A stretch of 13,775 nucleotides of DNA, from assembly GCA_017617145.1 (NCBI GenBank), contig JAFZWX010000105.1:1-13775 (forward strand), in the 5' to 3' direction. The stretch comes from Treponema sp. (lineage in GTDB: Bacteria > Spirochaetota > Spirochaetia > Treponematales > Treponemataceae). Under the pieces are notes generated by a model. That model made no database searches. It was not told where the DNA came from and saw only the letters and a list, made by a program, of their open reading frames with translations. Positions 1-8,144 of this stretch are shown here, one piece after another; positions within the stretch are counted from its first letter, which is position 1, and every line of letters starts with the position of its first letter. A program made the translations under genes and the position numbers.

Positions 1-713
1 ATTGCTTGAATTACACTTGCGGCAACTGCATCGTTTCCGCAGATTATTGCATCTGGAAATACGTCGCTTTTTAAGATTCTAACCATTTCCTGATACGAAA
101 GGTCATAGTTCCAGTCATCGGTATAAAAAACGTGGTTTATTTTTACATTTGAATTTCGTACAATTCTTGTTATTCCATCGTTGATTAGTGTCATGTTATA
201 GTCTTCTTTTGGTCCAAGAATACAATACCAGTTAGTGCCCGATGTTTGTCTGATCATTTCAAGGGCCATTGTTTCTCCAACTTTTTCGCTATCGATTGTT
301 ATGTAAAGATTTATGTCGGAATTAAGAGTGAGTCTGTCGTATGAAATAACAGGAATGCCCTTTGCCCTGATTTTTTGTACTGTTTCTGATATAGAAGCAG
401 CATCTTTAGGAAGCACAACAATTGCATCTGTTCTATCCATTAAATACAAAAGCTGCCTGTTTTGTTCTTTAATGTTGTTTCCTGCGTTTTGAACTATGAC
501 ATCTGCACCAAGTTCTTTTGCCTTGTTAATAAAAATATCCATATCGCGCTGCCAGCGTTCAATGGCAAGTGTATCTATTGAGAATCCAATTGTTATATGT
601 CGTTCCGGGGCAGGAGTCGATTTTTTTTCAGTCGAAGGTTGATTCTGTTTTTTACACGAAAAGAAAGTTATGCACAAAAAAATGAGTAGAAAACCAGTAA
701 TTACTTTTTTCAT
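1..713 (-). CDS. XylF-like sugar-binding lipoprotein of an ABC importer, partial (C-terminus beyond window)
   Basis: Periplasmic substrate-binding protein of the type I sugar-binding family, expected to capture a pentose or related sugar and hand it to an ABC permease. The 237 visible residues start with a lipoprotein signal peptide (Lys-Lys, a hydrophobic core, then TFFS before Cys20), so the mature protein should be lipid-anchored. The family-typical IGFSIDTL strand is followed by ERWQRD, LPKDAASISETVQKIRAKGI, YDR, and a D-EKVGE motif near residue 143. ERWQRD and YDR are typical of D-xylose-binding XylF, but substrate cannot be fixed from this. The ATG overlaps the upstream regulator stop as ATGA and has a good ribosome-binding site (AAAGGAG about 9 nt upstream). 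It is the last visible gene of the sensing operon; ATPase and permease genes would be expected beyond base 1. The reading frame is intact and is cut only by the window edge. Confidence 0.88.
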   Translation of the reverse strand, partial: MKKVITGFLLIFLCITFFSCKKQNQPSTEKKSTPAPERHITIGFSIDTLAIERWQRDMDIFINKAKELGADVIVQNAGNNIKEQNRQLLYLMDRTDAIVVLPKDAASISETVQKIRAKGIPVISYDRLTLNSDINLYITIDSEKVGETMALEMIRQTSGTNWYCILGPKEDYNMTLINDGITRIVRNSNVKINHVFYTDDWNYDLSYQEMVRILKSDVFPDAIICGNDAVAASVIQA

Positions 714-2290
714 TTCTGTTTCTCCTTTCTATATTCTTTTGGTGAAAGTCCATACTTTGTTTTAAAAATCCTGCTGTAGTAATTCTGATCGTTATATCCA
801 ACCTCGGCAGTTATTTCTTTTATTGACAGGTCTGTTTCTGCAAGCATCTGACATGATTTATCAAGTCGTTTATCTGAAACAAAGTTAATGTAAGTTTCTC
901 CTTTTTCTTCTTTAAAAAGCTTACTCAAATAAAAGGAACTTACTCCTGCATACTCTGCTGCCATTTCAAGTGAAATATCCTGTGAAAGATTGTCTTCTAT
1001 ATAGTCGCAGACTTTTTTAATAATAGGATTCGTTTCTGCTTTTCGGATATTTGAAATTGCGGCGGTACATTCAAGAAGAAAGGTTTGCGTAAAATCTTTA
1101 ATAAGTTTTTTGTCATTAAGAGAACTTAGGGTTGCAAAAGCATTGTCAAAGGTTGAACTTGAAAAGTCTTTGTTTATTTCACGGGTTGTATTGTTTGCAG
1201 TTACAATCAGTTCAAAAAATGAATTTTTGATTTTATCAAGTGCAAGTTCTCCCGAAAAAAGCTCCGAGGTAAAAAGTTCAAGAAATGATTTAACACCACT
1301 TGAATCTCCATTTGAAAGTTTTTTTAGAATCTGATTTTTGAATTCTCCATGACTTGAGTTTTGTTTTGAATTTGTTTTTGGTTGAAGGGTAGGTACTGTT
1401 TTATTATTTGCTGCAAACACTAGTTCACCATTAGAATCTGCTTTATTAAGAGCCGAAAGAGCTTCATTGTAAGAGGCCTGCAGTAAGGTTTTATCGTTTG
1501 CGATTGTACTGACACCGGCCCTAATACCGGAAGAAATGTTATAGCTCATAAGGTTGTAGAATTTTTTTATCTGCTCCTGGACCTCTGCGTAATCAGGATT
1601 TTCAGAATAAACAGGAAAGAACATTACAATTCTGTTCATCATAAAGGAACTTATAAGACATCGATGCTCTTTGTTTAAAAGTTCGTGAAGCTTCATATAA
1701 GTTGTATACTGATTATCCTGATTTATGTTTGGAAATTCAAAGCAGCAGAAAACCCAGGGTGTTTCAGAAAGATTAAAATATTCGAGATACGCGCTAAGGT
1801 CAACAGATTTTTCGTTATTAAAAATACAGGCATAAATAAAATCATTTTCTATCATAGGAGATACAAGGTCAAGTTTTTTATGAAGTTCTTTATCGGCACT
1901 TAGTTTTCCTTGTTTTTCCTGAATAAGCTGCATTGCTCCCTGAATTGTTTCTATAACAACATTTCTGTTTACAGGTTTTGTAATATATTTGTAGGCGCCA
2001 AGTTCAATTGCACTCTGTGCATACTGGAAACGGTCAAAAGCACTTAAGATTACAAAAACAATATTTGGCTTAAGTTTTGTAATTACACTGACAGTTTCAA
2101 GACCACTAAGCCCGGGCATGTTAATATCCATAAAAACCATGTCGATATTTTCTTTCATAACAATTTCTATTGCTTCTGTACCCGAAAGGGCTGTAAACAC
2201 TTTTACTTCATCAGCAAAGTTCTTGCTTATAATGAATGAAAGAGAATCAATTACTATCTGTTCGTCATCTGTTATTAATACATTAAACAT
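710..2290 (-). CDS. YesN-type response regulator with AraC DNA-binding domain
   Basis: Two-component response regulator, 526 aa, likely activating nearby sugar transport genes when phosphorylated by the kinase encoded just upstream. The receiver domain fills about residues 1-120, with acidic pocket D8-D9, phospho-acceptor D55 in MVFMDINMPG, S83 in ILSAFDRF and the conserved K105 in KYITKP. A long middle region of about 300 residues follows, common in YesN proteins and without a motif I recognise. The C-terminal AraC double helix-turn-helix lies at about 422-525, with SSFYLSKLFKEEKGETYINF and the family-typical GYNDQNYYSRIFKTKYGLSPKEYR end. Its ATG overlaps the kinase stop by 8 nt (ATGTTTAA), and its own TGA overlaps the next ATG, which implies translational coupling. 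An AAGG lies about 8 nt before the start. The family and pairing are clear; the target promoters are not visible. Confidence 0.95.
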   Translation of the reverse strand: MFNVLITDDEQIVIDSLSFIISKNFADEVKVFTALSGTEAIEIVMKENIDMVFMDINMPGLSGLETVSVITKLKPNIVFVILSAFDRFQYAQSAIELGAYKYITKPVNRNVVIETIQGAMQLIQEKQGKLSADKELHKKLDLVSPMIENDFIYACIFNNEKSVDLSAYLEYFNLSETPWVFCCFEFPNINQDNQYTTYMKLHELLNKEHRCLISSFMMNRIVMFFPVYSENPDYAEVQEQIKKFYNLMSYNISSGIRAGVSTIANDKTLLQASYNEALSALNKADSNGELVFAANNKTVPTLQPKTNSKQNSSHGEFKNQILKKLSNGDSSGVKSFLELFTSELFSGELALDKIKNSFFELIVTANNTTREINKDFSSSTFDNAFATLSSLNDKKLIKDFTQTFLLECTAAISNIRKAETNPIIKKVCDYIEDNLSQDISLEMAAEYAGVSSFYLSKLFKEEKGETYINFVSDKRLDKSCQMLAETDLSIKEITAEVGYNDQNYYSRIFKTKYGLSPKEYRKEKQK

Positions 2291-3785
2291 TTGGTACCTT
2301 AATTATAAATTTTGTTCCTTTGCCGTTTTCGCCGTCTGTTATATCAAACAAATCATTACGATGGAATTCCAACCCAAGCCGCATGAATACACTTATAAGA
2401 CCAGTGCCGTTGTGTGTAGAATTGTCATCAAGAACATCAGGAGAAAGTCTAGTAGTTCCAGATGAAACTGCATCAAAGACAGCCTGTCTGGTGTTCTGAG
2501 GCATTCCTTCGCCGTTGTCGGAAACACTGATAATTATAAATTCATCAGTTCTTTGTACACAAAGCCGTACTTTTCCTTTTGATTTTTTAAGACCATGTTT
2601 AATACAGTTTTCAACAAGCGGCTGAAGTGTCATTGAAGGAATGCGTTCCGGGAAAGAGCCTTCTGGAATTTCTTTAATAAAATCCAGTCTGTTTCCAAAA
2701 CGAACCTTCATTATATACACAAAATTATCTATTAAACCAAGTTCTTCGTCAATTGTGGCAGTGCGGCTTTGCTGCTGAATGTTGTAACGGAAAAAATCGG
2801 CAACCTGTTCAATAAAGTAGCAGGTTTTATCAGCATTTTCCATCATTGCAAGCTGTGCACCGGTATTGAGTGTATTAAACAAAAAGTGAGGATTAATCTG
2901 GTTTTGAAGGGCACGCAATTGGGCATCGGTATAAAGCGACTGCATTTCTACTTCTTTTTCTTTAAGGTCTGCTTCAATACGCGCTTTTTCCCAGATTGTA
3001 TCAATGTATTCTCGTATACTTATAATCATTTTGTCGAACGCCTTGCACAGGTTTCCTATTTCATCATTCGACTTGCGGTTGAACAAAGGAATATCAAAAT
3101 CACCCTGAGAGATTTTATGTGAAACTTCAGAAATCTCAACAAGTGGTTCCATAATTGAAGTAATTGTAAGATAAAGCACAAAGAAAATAAGAACCGAAAA
3201 TGTAAGGAAGAAAATGATACTCATCATATTTGTAAGCATGATTCTATTTTGATTATCATTGTAGCGCGTTGCATTTTGCTGAAGTCTGAGCTTGTTTAAT
3301 TCAAGAATCTGACTTGTGAGATAATTGTAACTGGCCATTGCATATTTATAATTTACATTTACTTCTTCTTCGGCATTTGCACGTCTTGCAGAAATTGCCT
3401 GATTGCTATAATACAAAAAGGCTTCGGTTAACTGATGTACAATATATTCCTTGTGAGCAACTTCATTCCGCGATGGAAAATCCTGTAATGTTTCATAAAA
3501 ATCCTGTACCTTTATGCGCGAGTTATAAAAGGCATCAATGCTTTCGAAAGTTCTATAATTTACATAGTTTTCCATTGCTTTTTCTGTAGAAGAAAGTGTC
3601 TGCGTAAAATCTGTTAGCTCCGAATTTGATTTGTAGGAGTCACCAAGGTTTTGCATTGAGTAGAACGAAAACCTCATTGTCATAATAATACTTACGGCAA
3701 GCATTACAATTGCAATTCCAATGCAGAACATAATTCGCCAGCGGAGACTTTTATTTCTTATATATTGAACAGGATTTAATTTCAT
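2283..3785 (-). CDS. LytS/YesM-type sensor histidine kinase
   Basis: Membrane sensor kinase, 500 aa, predicted to phosphorylate the adjacent YesN-type regulator. A first transmembrane helix (about 17-38) and a second (about 187-210) bracket an extracytoplasmic region of about 150 mostly helical residues without a PAS or Cache motif I can recognise. A HAMP linker follows (about 211-263). The His_kinase domain has the phospho-acceptor H300 in NQINPHFLFNTLN. The ATPase domain has the N-box LVENCIKHGL (N393), SDNGEGMP (D423, G425) and GTGLISVFMRLGL near 460. The modest sensory region fits a kinase that relies on a separate binding protein; the gene directly upstream encodes one and overlaps this start by 4 nt (ATGA). 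A purine-rich AAAGGCGG precedes the ATG. The signal, probably a sugar, is inferred from the neighbours. Confidence 0.95.
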   Translation of the reverse strand: MKLNPVQYIRNKSLRWRIMFCIGIAIVMLAVSIIMTMRFSFYSMQNLGDSYKSNSELTDFTQTLSSTEKAMENYVNYRTFESIDAFYNSRIKVQDFYETLQDFPSRNEVAHKEYIVHQLTEAFLYYSNQAISARRANAEEEVNVNYKYAMASYNYLTSQILELNKLRLQQNATRYNDNQNRIMLTNMMSIIFFLTFSVLIFFVLYLTITSIMEPLVEISEVSHKISQGDFDIPLFNRKSNDEIGNLCKAFDKMIISIREYIDTIWEKARIEADLKEKEVEMQSLYTDAQLRALQNQINPHFLFNTLNTGAQLAMMENADKTCYFIEQVADFFRYNIQQQSRTATIDEELGLIDNFVYIMKVRFGNRLDFIKEIPEGSFPERIPSMTLQPLVENCIKHGLKKSKGKVRLCVQRTDEFIIISVSDNGEGMPQNTRQAVFDAVSSGTTRLSPDVLDDNSTHNGTGLISVFMRLGLEFHRNDLFDITDGENGKGTKFIIKVPNV

Positions 3786-4729
3786 TTTTCCGCCTTTGTT
3801 ATTTTAACTTCTGCCGTAACATAGCTGTTTGCATAACCCTTGTTTCGATATTCAAAAAGCTCCTGAATCGCAGCTTTACCAATTCGTTCCGGATCAAGAG
3901 AAAAAAGCTCGGTTATAAATCCTTTTTGAAGATAAAGCTGACATACTTCGTTTCCGCCAAAGCCAAGCAGTTTATACGAGTAAGCCGGAAACTGTTCTGA
4001 AAGCTGTTGCGCAGACATAATTGTATCGTCTTCGGTAAGCGAAATAAAAATGTTACTGTTTGATTCAAGTGTGAAAGACTGTGGAATGTCTTCAATTACA
4101 GAAAAATGAATCTGTGGAGAATCCTGCAATGTTCTTTGTACACTGCTTATAAGGTTTGTTGTGTTTGTTGAAATTGAATCACTTATAATGTAAACATTTC
4201 CACCTTGTGGTAAAAATCCTAGAACTTCATCGGCAACGCGTTTTCCCATTTCCCAGTAGTTAACGCCTACATAAGAAATCTGATCGAGGTTTGGCGAAAA
4301 TTGACCAGTTGTTATAAGTGGAATAAAAGGTTCATCATTTCTTTGAAGCAGAACAGGGGTGTCTTCAGGAGAATCTATATAAGCAATAATTCCATCGGCA
4401 TTCAAAAAAGAGCAGTAATCAATAAGGTCTTGAAGAGAAGCTGTTCCGGCCTGTGAGTCTGGAACATGAAGGTCAACAACAGCATTATAGGATTTTTCGA
4501 GACTTGCAGCACCTTTATAAAGCTCTGTAAGAAAACTCTGATTTTCGTATGTTCCAGTTATGATAATATGATAAAGACAGGTGTCGGCAGGATTATATTC
4601 ATTTTTAGTTTTTATTATTGCGCGTGATTGTTTGAAGGTCGTATAAAAAAGAATCATAAAAAAGAGAAGGGCAATTAATGTAAGAATTAAAAGAACCCAT
4701 TTAATGAGCCGCTGCTTTTTCTTTTCCAT
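3782..4729 (-). CDS. membrane-anchored periplasmic sugar-binding protein, probable sensor partner of the kinase (XylFII-like)
   Basis: Type I periplasmic-binding-protein fold, about 315 aa. A short basic N-terminus and one hydrophobic helix (about 11-30) are present, but there is no lipobox cysteine, so it is probably held in the inner membrane with its binding domain outside. Visible fold markers include the ADGIIAY strand, IPLITTG, YVGVNYWEMGKRVADEVL and the LLGFGGNEVCQLYLQKGFI segment typical of LacI/ribose-type binding proteins. It lacks the ERWQRD signature of the XylF-like protein at the end of the operon, so the two are diverged. Position directly before the kinase (ATGA overlap) suggests it senses ligand and controls the kinase, as XylFII does for LytS in clostridia. 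I chose ATG 4729; an in-frame TTG at 4735 is possible. The start lies inside clpA (about 29-nt overlap) and has no clear Shine-Dalgarno, so translation may depend on coupling. Confidence 0.85.
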   Translation of the reverse strand: MEKKKQRLIKWVLLILTLIALLFFMILFYTTFKQSRAIIKTKNEYNPADTCLYHIIITGTYENQSFLTELYKGAASLEKSYNAVVDLHVPDSQAGTASLQDLIDYCSFLNADGIIAYIDSPEDTPVLLQRNDEPFIPLITTGQFSPNLDQISYVGVNYWEMGKRVADEVLGFLPQGGNVYIISDSISTNTTNLISSVQRTLQDSPQIHFSVIEDIPQSFTLESNSNIFISLTEDDTIMSAQQLSEQFPAYSYKLLGFGGNEVCQLYLQKGFITELFSLDPERIGKAAIQELFEYRNKGYANSYVTAEVKITKAEK

Positions 4730-7022
4730 ATTCAAAAACGATTTTGTTCTTCTTATAATCTGCCGTTACGCTGCCGCCTTTTGCAAGTGAACCAAACAGA
4801 ACTTCGTCAACAAGCGGGTTTGCAATATTTTCTTCAATTGTTCGTGCCATGTTGCGTGCGCCAAATTCTTTTGAGTAGCCTTGTTCTGTAAGATAGTCTA
4901 TGCACTTGTCTGTAACAGTAAGAGTGATTTTCTTTTTCTTGATTCTTTGTGCAAGCTTGAGAATTTCTTTCTGGCAGACCATGCGCACAATCTTTTTATC
5001 GAGGTAGCCGAACGGTACAACAGCATCAAGTCTGTTTCGGAATTCCGGTGGGAACAACTTGTTTACTGCTTCAAAAAGCGTTGCTTCGTCGTAGGCGGCA
5101 TCCTGTGTTCCAAAACCAATACCGGCTCGTTCCATTTCGCGGGCTCCGGCATTGCTTGTCATAATTATCATGCAGTTGCGGAAGTCTGCCTTGCGACCCT
5201 GATTGTCTGTAAGAATACCGTAATCCATTACCTGAAGAAGTACGTTGAAAATGTCTTCGTGGGCCTTTTCGATTTCATCAAACAAAATGATTGAGTTCGG
5301 GTTTTTGCGCACATCTTTTGTAAGTAGGCCGCCTTCTTCAAAACCAACGTAGCCTGGTGGTGAGCCAACTAAACGGCTTACAGAATGTTTTTCCTGGTAT
5401 TCACTCATGTCATAGCGCAGAAGCGGTTCGCCTAAGGTTTCGGCAAGGGTTCGGGCAAGCTCTGTTTTTCCGCAGCCTGTCGGGCCAACAAAAAGGTAGC
5501 AGGCTTCTGGTTTATCGGGATTACGGAAACCGGCACGGGCACGCTTTACTGCTTTTGTAAGAGTTTGAATTGCTTTATCCTGACCAAAAATCTGTGAGCC
5601 GAGTGTGTGTTCAAGATAACGCAGGGTATCTTTCTGGTCACCTGTAACAGAGTCAATCGGAAGTTTTGCCATTTTTGCAGTTATGCGGCGGATTGTTGCA
5701 ACGTTTATTGGAGCTGTCGCACCATGGATTTTCTGGTATGCACCCGCTTCATCAATAATATCAATTGCTTTGTCTGGAAGGCGCTTGTCTGGCATGTACT
5801 GAACAGACATATCTACGGCTGCTTCAAGTGCGGCTGGTGCATATTTTACATGATGATATTCCTCGTATTTTGGAAGCAAGCCCTTAAGGATTTTTACAGT
5901 TTCTTCGCGGCTTGGTTCTAAAATGTCTACCTTTTGAAAGCGTCGTGAAAGGGCACGGTCTTTCTCAAAATGTGCTGAGTATTCTTCAAAGGTTGTGGAA
6001 CCAATAAGGCGAATGCTTCCATCGGAAAGGGCAGGCTTGAGTAAGTTTGCGGCGTCCATCTGTGAACTGCCGTTTGTTCCTGCTCCCATTATCATGTGAA
6101 TTTCGTCTATAAACAAAATTGATTTTTTCTTTTCTTTAAGCTCGTCAATTACAGAGTGAAGTCGCTCTTCAAAGTCTCCGCGGAATTTTGTTCCGGCTAA
6201 GAGGAGCCCAAGGTCGAGCGAATAAATTGTAAAGCCTTTAAGAATATCAGGTACATCACCGTTTACTATGCGCTGGGCAAGGCCCTGGGTAATTGCAGTT
6301 TTTCCAACACCTGCATCTCCAACATGTAGCGGATTATTTTTACTGCGTCGGCAAAGAATCTGCACAGTGCGTTCAATTTCTTCTTCGCGGCCAACAAGCA
6401 CATCGTAAGCGCCTTTTTTTGCTTCTTCAGTCATATTTACAGCAAAACGATCAAGACCACCTTCATTGTTGGTCATCATTCCTTCAGGGAATGGCGGCTG
6501 GTTTTGCTTTTGTGTTTTTTCCTTTTGCTGTACTCCGTGAACTCCCTTTATGCGGCCAATAGTTTCAAGCAGTCGGAATTTATCAAGCCCGCTTGAGCGC
6601 ATATAATAGGAACAGTAATTCTTTTTTTCATCGAACATGCTCACAAGTACGTCGGTTATGTCTATCATTTCACTGTCGCTTGAAACACAATGGAAAACGG
6701 CGCGGTTCATAACAGACTGAAAGCCCATAGATTCAACTGGCGCGTTCAAAAACTCCTGATTTGCATTTTCCGAAACAACCGGAACTTTGTTAGAAAGATA
6801 TTCGTGCAGATTTGTTTTTAGTGCTTCGGAATCACTGCCACTTTCGGCAAGTATGTGGCATACAAATTCATTTTCAAGTGCAACCGAAAGTACGTGCTCC
6901 GGGGTAAAAAATTCGTGATGTGAGGATTTTGCCTGTGCCAGCGATTCAGACAGAATCTTAGTGAGCATAGGACTAACTTTCATCTGTCTTACAATCGACT
7001 TTTGTTTTTTTTCGTCACTCAA
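4701..7022 (-). CDS. clpA: ATP-dependent Clp protease ATP-binding subunit ClpA
   Basis: AAA+ unfoldase that recognises substrates, unfolds them with ATP and threads them into ClpP. At 773 aa it has the ClpA plan: an N-domain (about 14-150) that would receive ClpS, then two AAA+ modules. D1 has Walker A GDAGVGKT (K241), Walker B ILFIDEIH (D306, E307) and the [10 protein letters not shown] pore segment. D2 has GPTGCGKT (K519), the GYVG pore loop near 557-560 and [11 protein letters not shown] (D582, E583). No ClpB-type middle coiled coil is present. An IGF tripeptide at about 635-637 matches the ClpP-docking loop. The start given is TTG with GAGG 7 nt upstream and an 8-nt overlap with the clpS stop (TTGAGTGA). 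ATG at 6983 would begin [11 protein letters not shown], more like other ClpA N-termini, but has a poorer ribosome-binding site. clpP is not in the window. Confidence 0.96.
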   Translation of the reverse strand: MSDEKKQKSIVRQMKVSPMLTKILSESLAQAKSSHHEFFTPEHVLSVALENEFVCHILAESGSDSEALKTNLHEYLSNKVPVVSENANQEFLNAPVESMGFQSVMNRAVFHCVSSDSEMIDITDVLVSMFDEKKNYCSYYMRSSGLDKFRLLETIGRIKGVHGVQQKEKTQKQNQPPFPEGMMTNNEGGLDRFAVNMTEEAKKGAYDVLVGREEEIERTVQILCRRSKNNPLHVGDAGVGKTAITQGLAQRIVNGDVPDILKGFTIYSLDLGLLLAGTKFRGDFEERLHSVIDELKEKKKSILFIDEIHMIMGAGTNGSSQMDAANLLKPALSDGSIRLIGSTTFEEYSAHFEKDRALSRRFQKVDILEPSREETVKILKGLLPKYEEYHHVKYAPAALEAAVDMSVQYMPDKRLPDKAIDIIDEAGAYQKIHGATAPINVATIRRITAKMAKLPIDSVTGDQKDTLRYLEHTLGSQIFGQDKAIQTLTKAVKRARAGFRNPDKPEACYLFVGPTGCGKTELARTLAETLGEPLLRYDMSEYQEKHSVSRLVGSPPGYVGFEEGGLLTKDVRKNPNSIILFDEIEKAHEDIFNVLLQVMDYGILTDNQGRKADFRNCMIIMTSNAGAREMERAGIGFGTQDAAYDEATLFEAVNKLFPPEFRNRLDAVVPFGYLDKKIVRMVCQKEILKLAQRIKKKKITLTVTDKCIDYLTEQGYSKEFGARNMARTIEENIANPLVDEVLFGSLAKGGSVTADYKKNKIVFEYGKEKAAAH

Positions 7023-7326
7023 CTTCTACCCTCAGCGGAAATCCGTTTTTCTTTGCAATGCTTCTGGTAAGGTTTGTGCGCGAAACGGCAATGTCGTAAG
7101 TGTAAGTTCCAACAACAGCGCTGCCCGAATTATGAACGGTTGTCATAAGCTGTTCGGCATCATCGTGCGATTTATTAAAAATAGAAACAAGAACTTCTAC
7201 AACAAATTCCATGGTGGTGTAGTCGTCGTTATAGAAAACAACGTCCTTTTCGGGAGGAACTTCAATTGAGGTAGTTTCTGCAACACCGCTTCCAACATGC
7301 AGCGGCTGATTAATAAATTCGCTCAT
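7015..7326 (-). CDS. clpS: ClpS, N-end rule adaptor of ClpA
   Basis: Small adaptor that binds proteins with destabilising N-terminal residues and delivers them to ClpA. The 103-aa length is normal. A flexible N-terminal arm (about 1-26) leads into the core, with VVFYNDDYTTMEFVVEVL (residues 29-46) carrying the conserved ND-YT-MEFV substrate-pocket motif. The helix IFNKSHDDAEQLMTTVHNSGSAVVG and a final strand with PLRVEVE follow. It is the first gene of the run; its TGA overlaps the proposed clpA TTG by 8 nt. There is no evident Shine-Dalgarno before the ATG, and a promoter-like -10 sits just 7 nt upstream, so the message may be leaderless or nearly so. The identification is secure. Confidence 0.96.
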   Translation of the reverse strand: MSEFINQPLHVGSGVAETTSIEVPPEKDVVFYNDDYTTMEFVVEVLVSIFNKSHDDAEQLMTTVHNSGSAVVGTYTYDIAVSRTNLTRSIAKKNGFPLRVEVE

Positions 7327-7333
7327 ACAGTTA

Positions 7334-7362
7334 AATATACCACATTTTTAAGTTGTGGGCAA
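7334..7362 (-). promoter_or_regulatory. candidate sigma-70 promoter for clpS and the downstream operon
   Basis: On the minus strand TTGCCC (7357-7362) and TATATT (7334-7339) are separated by exactly 17 bases, matching the consensus boxes at 4 of 6 and 5 of 6 positions. The -10 box ends 7 nt before the clpS ATG, so a normal start distance places the first transcribed base at or next to the start codon. This is the only good promoter I see for the six-gene run. Confidence 0.55.
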
Positions 7363-7382
7363 ATAAATCCGATACTAAATAT

Positions 7383-8144
7383 ATGAAGAAAAAACTAAAA
7401 CTTAAGTTCGAATATGACTCGCCGGTAATGCTTACTTTTGCATTTTTAACTCTGATTATTTTTGTGCTGGATACTTTTGCTTTCAAGGGCAAGCTGAAAG
7501 ATTTGTGGCTTTTTACACCAACTGCTGCCGGCGGTGCTTTTCCGTTTGCTTTTTCTGATTTTCGTTCTATACTGCGCCTGTTTATTCATGTGTTCGGCTA
7601 CGGAGAAGCTTCCGTACTTATCTGCAATCTGATTTTTATTCTACTGCTTGGTCCTGCCATGGAAGAGCGCTACGGTTCGGTAATAATCGGTATTATGATT
7701 TTTGTTTCGGCACTTTTTTCGGGGGTCCTCAATGCCTGCTTCTGTCAGAATGCCGTTTATGGGGCCGAACCTGTTGTTTTTATGTTAATCCTTCTCTGGA
7801 CAATGATGCAACTTTCACGCAGTAAAATTTCTGCTAGTGCCGTTGCAGTAATTGCTCTTTTTGTAGCAATGCTTGTTTTCCGGAAAAATCCAAACGGGGT
7901 AGTGGGTGTTGTAATTATTGCAGCAGGTGGCCTTTGCGGAAGTCTTTTTGCCTTCTTAACATCTCCAAAAGCCCGCAAAGCCAAAAAGAACGAAGCGGCT
8001 CTTGCTGAATTCCGTGATGAAACAAGTCCAAGGTTTAGTGTAAAAAGCACCGGTAAGGGTAGTTCAAAATCCGGCAACAAATCCAACAACAAAAAATCCT
8101 ACGACGATTCCGAGGAAACGGTTATAGGATCTATTGAGTTATAA
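7383..8144 (+). CDS. rhomboid-family membrane protein, probably catalytically inactive
   Basis: Polytopic membrane protein of 253 aa with about six hydrophobic helices between residues 14 and 192, then a hydrophilic Lys/Ser/Asn/Gly-rich cytoplasmic-type tail of about 60 residues. The rhomboid fold is suggested by RLFIHVFGYGEASVLICN (to N82), then LIFILLLGPAMEERYGS, and by the last helix AAGGLCGSLFAFL. In active rhomboids the nucleophile sits in a GxSG motif on the helix after the EE-YGS loop; here the equivalent reads GAEP (127-130), so Ser is Glu. The catalytic His before the final GG..G is replaced by Ile/Ala (about 178-181). Start ATG 7383 was preferred to a TTG at 7353 because MKKKLKLKFEYD leads straight into the first helix; no Shine-Dalgarno is visible. 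It is divergent from clpS and overlaps the radical SAM gene tail by 6 nt. The family call is likely; the function is unknown. Confidence 0.75.
   Translation: MKKKLKLKFEYDSPVMLTFAFLTLIIFVLDTFAFKGKLKDLWLFTPTAAGGAFPFAFSDFRSILRLFIHVFGYGEASVLICNLIFILLLGPAMEERYGSVIIGIMIFVSALFSGVLNACFCQNAVYGAEPVVFMLILLWTMMQLSRSKISASAVAVIALFVAMLVFRKNPNGVVGVVIIAAGGLCGSLFAFLTSPKARKAKKNEAALAEFRDETSPRFSVKSTGKGSSKSGNKSNNKKSYDDSEETVIGSIEL

Noticed and set aside
7353..7382. TTG start giving 10 more residues on the rhomboid-like protein
   Set aside because: No ribosome-binding site, and the segment overlaps the clpS promoter; ATG 7383 gives a normal MKKK start.
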